From Dipylidium caninum (taxonomy: Eukaryota > Platyhelminthes > Cestoda > Cyclophyllidea > Dipylidiidae): 64,000 bases of DNA. Where the stretch lies: contig QEYB01001046.1 in the NCBI GenBank assembly GCA_017562135.1, positions 5,518,001-5,582,000 of the forward strand. Reading direction: 5' to 3'. Shown piece by piece: positions 63,501 through 64,000 of this stretch. Each line of letters starts with the position of its first letter. Positions within the stretch are counted from its first letter, which is position 1. The notes beneath the pieces are model-generated. The model did not search any database and had not been told where the DNA came from. It saw only the letters and a list, made by a program, of their open reading frames with translations. A program made the translations under genes and the position numbers.

Positions 63501-64000
63501 TTATTCGTAACTTCGTTAACCTCTGTAATCTCAATCACAGGGGACATGGTAGGTCTAATCTGCTGATGGAGACGCTTTGCCGTTGAATGGTATCGTTTCC
63601 GACCAAAGCCAAATCGTTTCTTCCGGCTTTGGAAGTTACGACGATTAACATTTCTGGGGATTTTACTAGTTAACAAAAATAAATCAGTTAAATAAACCAA
63701 ATGATATAACAAAATTTGAAGAGGACAGAATTGTTTTAGAAAAGTAGGACTCAGTCGAATCTACGAAACACAAGTATTCAAGACAATTGACGTACCAAGT
63801 TTTTCTTCCAGTGGGAGAACAATCAGTTTTGGAATGAATTGGATGCAAAGCCGGTGAAACCTTTGTTATTGTAGTACTACAAGGATCTACGAACGTCGAA
63901 CACCAAGTAGAAGGATTAGATTTCCCACTTGTCATAGAATGCGAAGCAAAAGACTCCTAATAAAAGGGGTTGAAGTAAGAAGTGCAGGCTTTACGTACCT
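60565..64000 (-). CDS. TAF3: TAF3, TFIID subunit: disordered middle and C-terminal PHD finger (5' end beyond window)
   Basis: TFIID subunit whose PHD finger reads trimethylated H3K4 at promoters. Exons: 63956..63796, 63665..63328, 63163..62961, one or two exons within 62874..62576, 62416..61980, 61858..61416, 61324..61020, 60905..60805 and 60718..60565; bases 63999-64000 are the end of the preceding exon. Phases agree at all fixed junctions. The PHD finger reads GEQIWLCPICRAEDDGNLMV, GCDSCDDWYHSSCLGL and SAQWFCPKC, a complete C4HC3 set. It aligns with human IWICPACNKPDDGSPMIGCDDCDDWYH, keeping the first Trp, the Met and the DDWYH Trp of the methyl-lysine cage region. The tail is basic. Upstream is low-complexity Ser/Pro/Thr sequence with basic blocks such as RKKRFGFGRKRYH. 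The N-terminal histone fold would lie off the window, so TAF3 rests mainly on the PHD. The junction near 62755-62810 is unresolved (see findings). Confidence 0.82.

Overview
The window is nuclear DNA of an intron-containing animal. Coding sequence is split by GT-AG introns that range from 29 nt to several kb. The mix of very short introns (29, 34, 37 and 42 nt), sense-strand T-rich introns and large repeat-worn intergenic DNA fits a parasitic flatworm (tapeworm or fluke) best. That placement is an inference from gene architecture, not from a marker gene. Exon models were built by hand from reading frame, splice sites and phase agreement, guided by family motifs recalled from vertebrate homologues.

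Layout. 1-390 (-): 5' part of a methionine-R-sulfoxide reductase (MSRB), cut by the window edge. 2817-11525 (-): a four-exon two-pore-domain potassium channel of about 861 residues with a very large cytoplasmic loop. 11526-15334: intergenic, with a possible LINE tail. 15335-25766 (-): UTP18, a WD40 component of the small-subunit processome, in eight well-supported exons plus one candidate first exon. 25767-39047: gene-poor, compositionally patchy DNA with a few candidate exons. 39048-39385 (+): NDUFB3, a complex I subunit. 41101-45276 (+): a nine-exon ZC3H10-type triple-CCCH zinc-finger protein of about 1014 residues. 46836-48927 (+): mitoguardin (MIGA/FAM73). 50144-60163 (-): a seven-exon type-9-like transmembrane adenylyl cyclase of about 1168 residues. 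60565-64000 (-): the C-terminal two thirds or so of TAF3, ending in its PHD finger and running off the right edge.

The genes do not form a functional operon. Three of the plus-strand neighbours concern mitochondria in a broad sense (NDUFB3; ZC3H10, reported in mammals as a mitochondrial regulator; mitoguardin), which may be chance. The rest are housekeeping (UTP18, TAF3) or signalling (K2P channel, adenylyl cyclase).

Non-coding DNA shows a strong A/T strand asymmetry that follows gene orientation for every gene except the K2P channel. The asymmetry flips sharply near 25.77 kb, which points to a divergent promoter with an unidentified plus-strand transcript. No CRISPR array, rRNA, convincing tRNA or intact transposon was seen.
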